DNA of 23,054 bases from Paramecium octaurelia (lineage: Eukaryota; Ciliophora; Oligohymenophorea; Peniculida; Parameciidae). The notes under the pieces are model-generated. The model worked only from the letters and a program-made list of their open reading frames with translations. It was not told the origin of the DNA and made no database searches. The DNA is taken from positions 52,421 through 75,474 of the forward strand of contig CAJJDP010000035.1 in NCBI GenBank assembly GCA_905182995.1, given 5' to 3'. The position numbers and the translations under genes are program-made. This document shows positions 21,858 through 23,054 of the stretch, one piece after another (position 1 is the stretch's first letter; each line of letters begins with the position of its first letter).

Positions 21858-22376
21858 ATGGGGAATCCCTTTTCGAATGTTATAATGGGCAAGAAATCTT
21901 AATTAATAATGCTAGGATTTGACTTTACAGGAAAAACAACAATTCTAAATAAATTAAACTTAGGAGATATAGACTTTGAAATTCCTTTTATCGGGTTTAA
22001 TATTGAAAAAGTAAAGACTAAATAGTTTCAAATAATATCATGGGATGTAGGAGGTGCTGATAAAATAAGAATAATTTGGAAACCTTACTTTGAGAGCGGC
22101 AAAGGATTCATTTACGTTATAGATTGTTCAGATAGAGACAGAATTACTGAAGTAACTGGAGAACTACATAAGTTGATGCTTGAACCTTCGCTAAACGGTT
22201 TGCCACTCTTAATATATGCAAATAAATAAGACCTGATGAAAATGAACTCAGAAGAAATCGCCTCTGAATTGTAGATATAAAAAATATCTAAAAATTGGTA
22301 TATTTAACCATGTTGTGCAATAACAGGAGAAGGTCTAGAAGAAGGACTTAATTGGATTTAAAAATAAATAAAATGA
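21858..22376 (+). CDS. ARF-family small GTPase, 172 aa, atypical switch regions
   Basis: Intronless. ARF proteins are GTP-switches that recruit coats and effectors to Golgi and other membranes. Visible motifs: MGNPFS start with Gly2, fitting N-myristoylation; P-loop GFDFTGKTT (20-28); switch I PFIGFNIE (43-50); switch II WDVGGADKIR (62-71); NKQD (122-125); CAIT (153-156); and a family-like GEGLEEGLNWI end. Length is close to the usual 175-185 aa. Two canonical residues are changed. The switch I Thr that contacts Mg2+ and the γ-phosphate (Thr48 in human ARF1) is Phe44. The switch II Gln needed for hydrolysis (Gln71 in ARF1) is Ala67. Nucleotide-base contacts are intact. It therefore looks like an intact gene for a switch with altered hydrolysis or Mg2+ handling, not a random pseudogene. 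In-frame TAA and TAG read as Gln; stop TGA. Confidence 0.94.
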
Positions 22377-23054
22377 AATATACATTATTTCTAAATAAAA
22401 TAGCATTCTTATTTATATATGGTTATCTTTGTTTAGAGATAGAAAACAATTAATAAAAAAATGCCATAACACTATATATTCTTTTATTTCAAAAATTATT
22501 ATATCCTACTTTTTTAATTTTTTCCCATTTCTTGAATGTTTAATCATTAATTTATAACTTTGTACAAAAATTCAAAATGGAGCCCCCTTATTGCATATGA
22601 TTATTTAATTTTCACTACTTTTTGGAATTTTCAAAGTCGACTAATTATAAAATTTGAGCTTAAAAATGATGTTTAATTGGAACCTTGTTATTTTTCAAAT
22701 ACTAGTCTTATAAAATTCCGAAAAATTGATATAATTTTTTATTGAAAAAATATGTATTTATCCCAAGAGTTCAGTATTAATTACAATCGAATAAACAAGT
22801 TAATGCTTTAATAAAAACTAATTAATATAATAAATAATATTCATATTTACATCTTATAATTTATGTAATTTGAAATTTGAATGATTAAAATATAGTTTAT
22901 TGATTAAATTTTTACTGTTCTTCTTTGATGTTAAATTTATATAATTACATTGTTTGCATCTTTAATTGTAACTTTTCAAATAATATTAAATATGCTTTAT
23001 TAGTAGTAGCAAAAATGGAATAAATAAATGTGTGTGAACATAAATAATTTATAT
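22377..23054. other. AT-rich spacer, no gene seen
   Basis: Intergenic DNA to the window end. No open frame with protein-like composition, no telomeric repeat (no C4A2/C3A3-type tract) and no RNA signature. Confidence 0.55.

Noticed and set aside
1..23054. tRNA, rRNA, CRISPR array, telomere or autonomous transposase gene
   Set aside because: No cloverleaf-like segment, regularly spaced repeats, telomeric repeat tract or recognisable transposase motif was found on either strand.

Overview
ORGANISM. The window is ciliate nuclear DNA, most likely from a Paramecium-type oligohymenophorean. It is very AT-rich. Its long reading frames appear only when TAA and TAG are read as glutamine and TGA is the sole stop. 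Introns are tiny (20-35 nt, GT...AG). One gene is split by a TA-bounded internal eliminated sequence (IES), so this looks like micronuclear (germline) DNA, or a macronuclear locus that has kept an IES. A standard-code ORF scan sees almost nothing here; every gene below was read with the ciliate code.

LAYOUT. 1-2100: decayed coding patches on both strands. 2103-3394 (+): WD40-repeat gene, intact. 3395-8700 (+): one or more heavily decayed genes (a possibly thioredoxin-like fragment, then a large membrane-protein gene). This stretch includes a 1230-bp block present twice around a single N, almost certainly two unmerged overlapping contigs. 8815-9130: a GC-richer island of unknown origin. 9130-10826: no convincing gene. 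10827-11240 (+): decayed Cys/His-finger plus coiled-coil fragment. 11727-14828 (+): zinc-finger/TPR gene, intact once the 1433-bp IES is removed. The IES has TIR-like ends and carries a decayed MYND-finger gene on the opposite strand. 14850-16690 (+): another decayed gene. 16801-18158 (-): a second WD40 gene, paralogous to the first. 18230-18700 (-): decayed gene. 18805-20757 (+): MORN-like repeat gene, intact, with one repeat module per exon. 21334-21700 (+): two short open frames, probably remnants. 21858-22376 (+): intact ARF-family small GTPase lacking two canonical residues. 22377-23054: intergenic.

HOW IT FITS TOGETHER. The five intact genes encode scaffold-type repeat proteins (WD40 x2, TPR, MORN-like) and one ARF-like GTPase. 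They are separated by far more decayed coding sequence than is usual for a compact Paramecium macronuclear genome, which fits germline-limited or rapidly turning-over DNA. No operon-like logic is visible. The common theme is growth by exon-plus-intron duplication: TPR exons of exactly 102 nt with phase-1 introns, and MORN-like exons with only phase-2 introns. The strongest single result is the IES. Removing it with one TA retained rebuilds a 102-nt TPR exon, the same length as its four sister exons.
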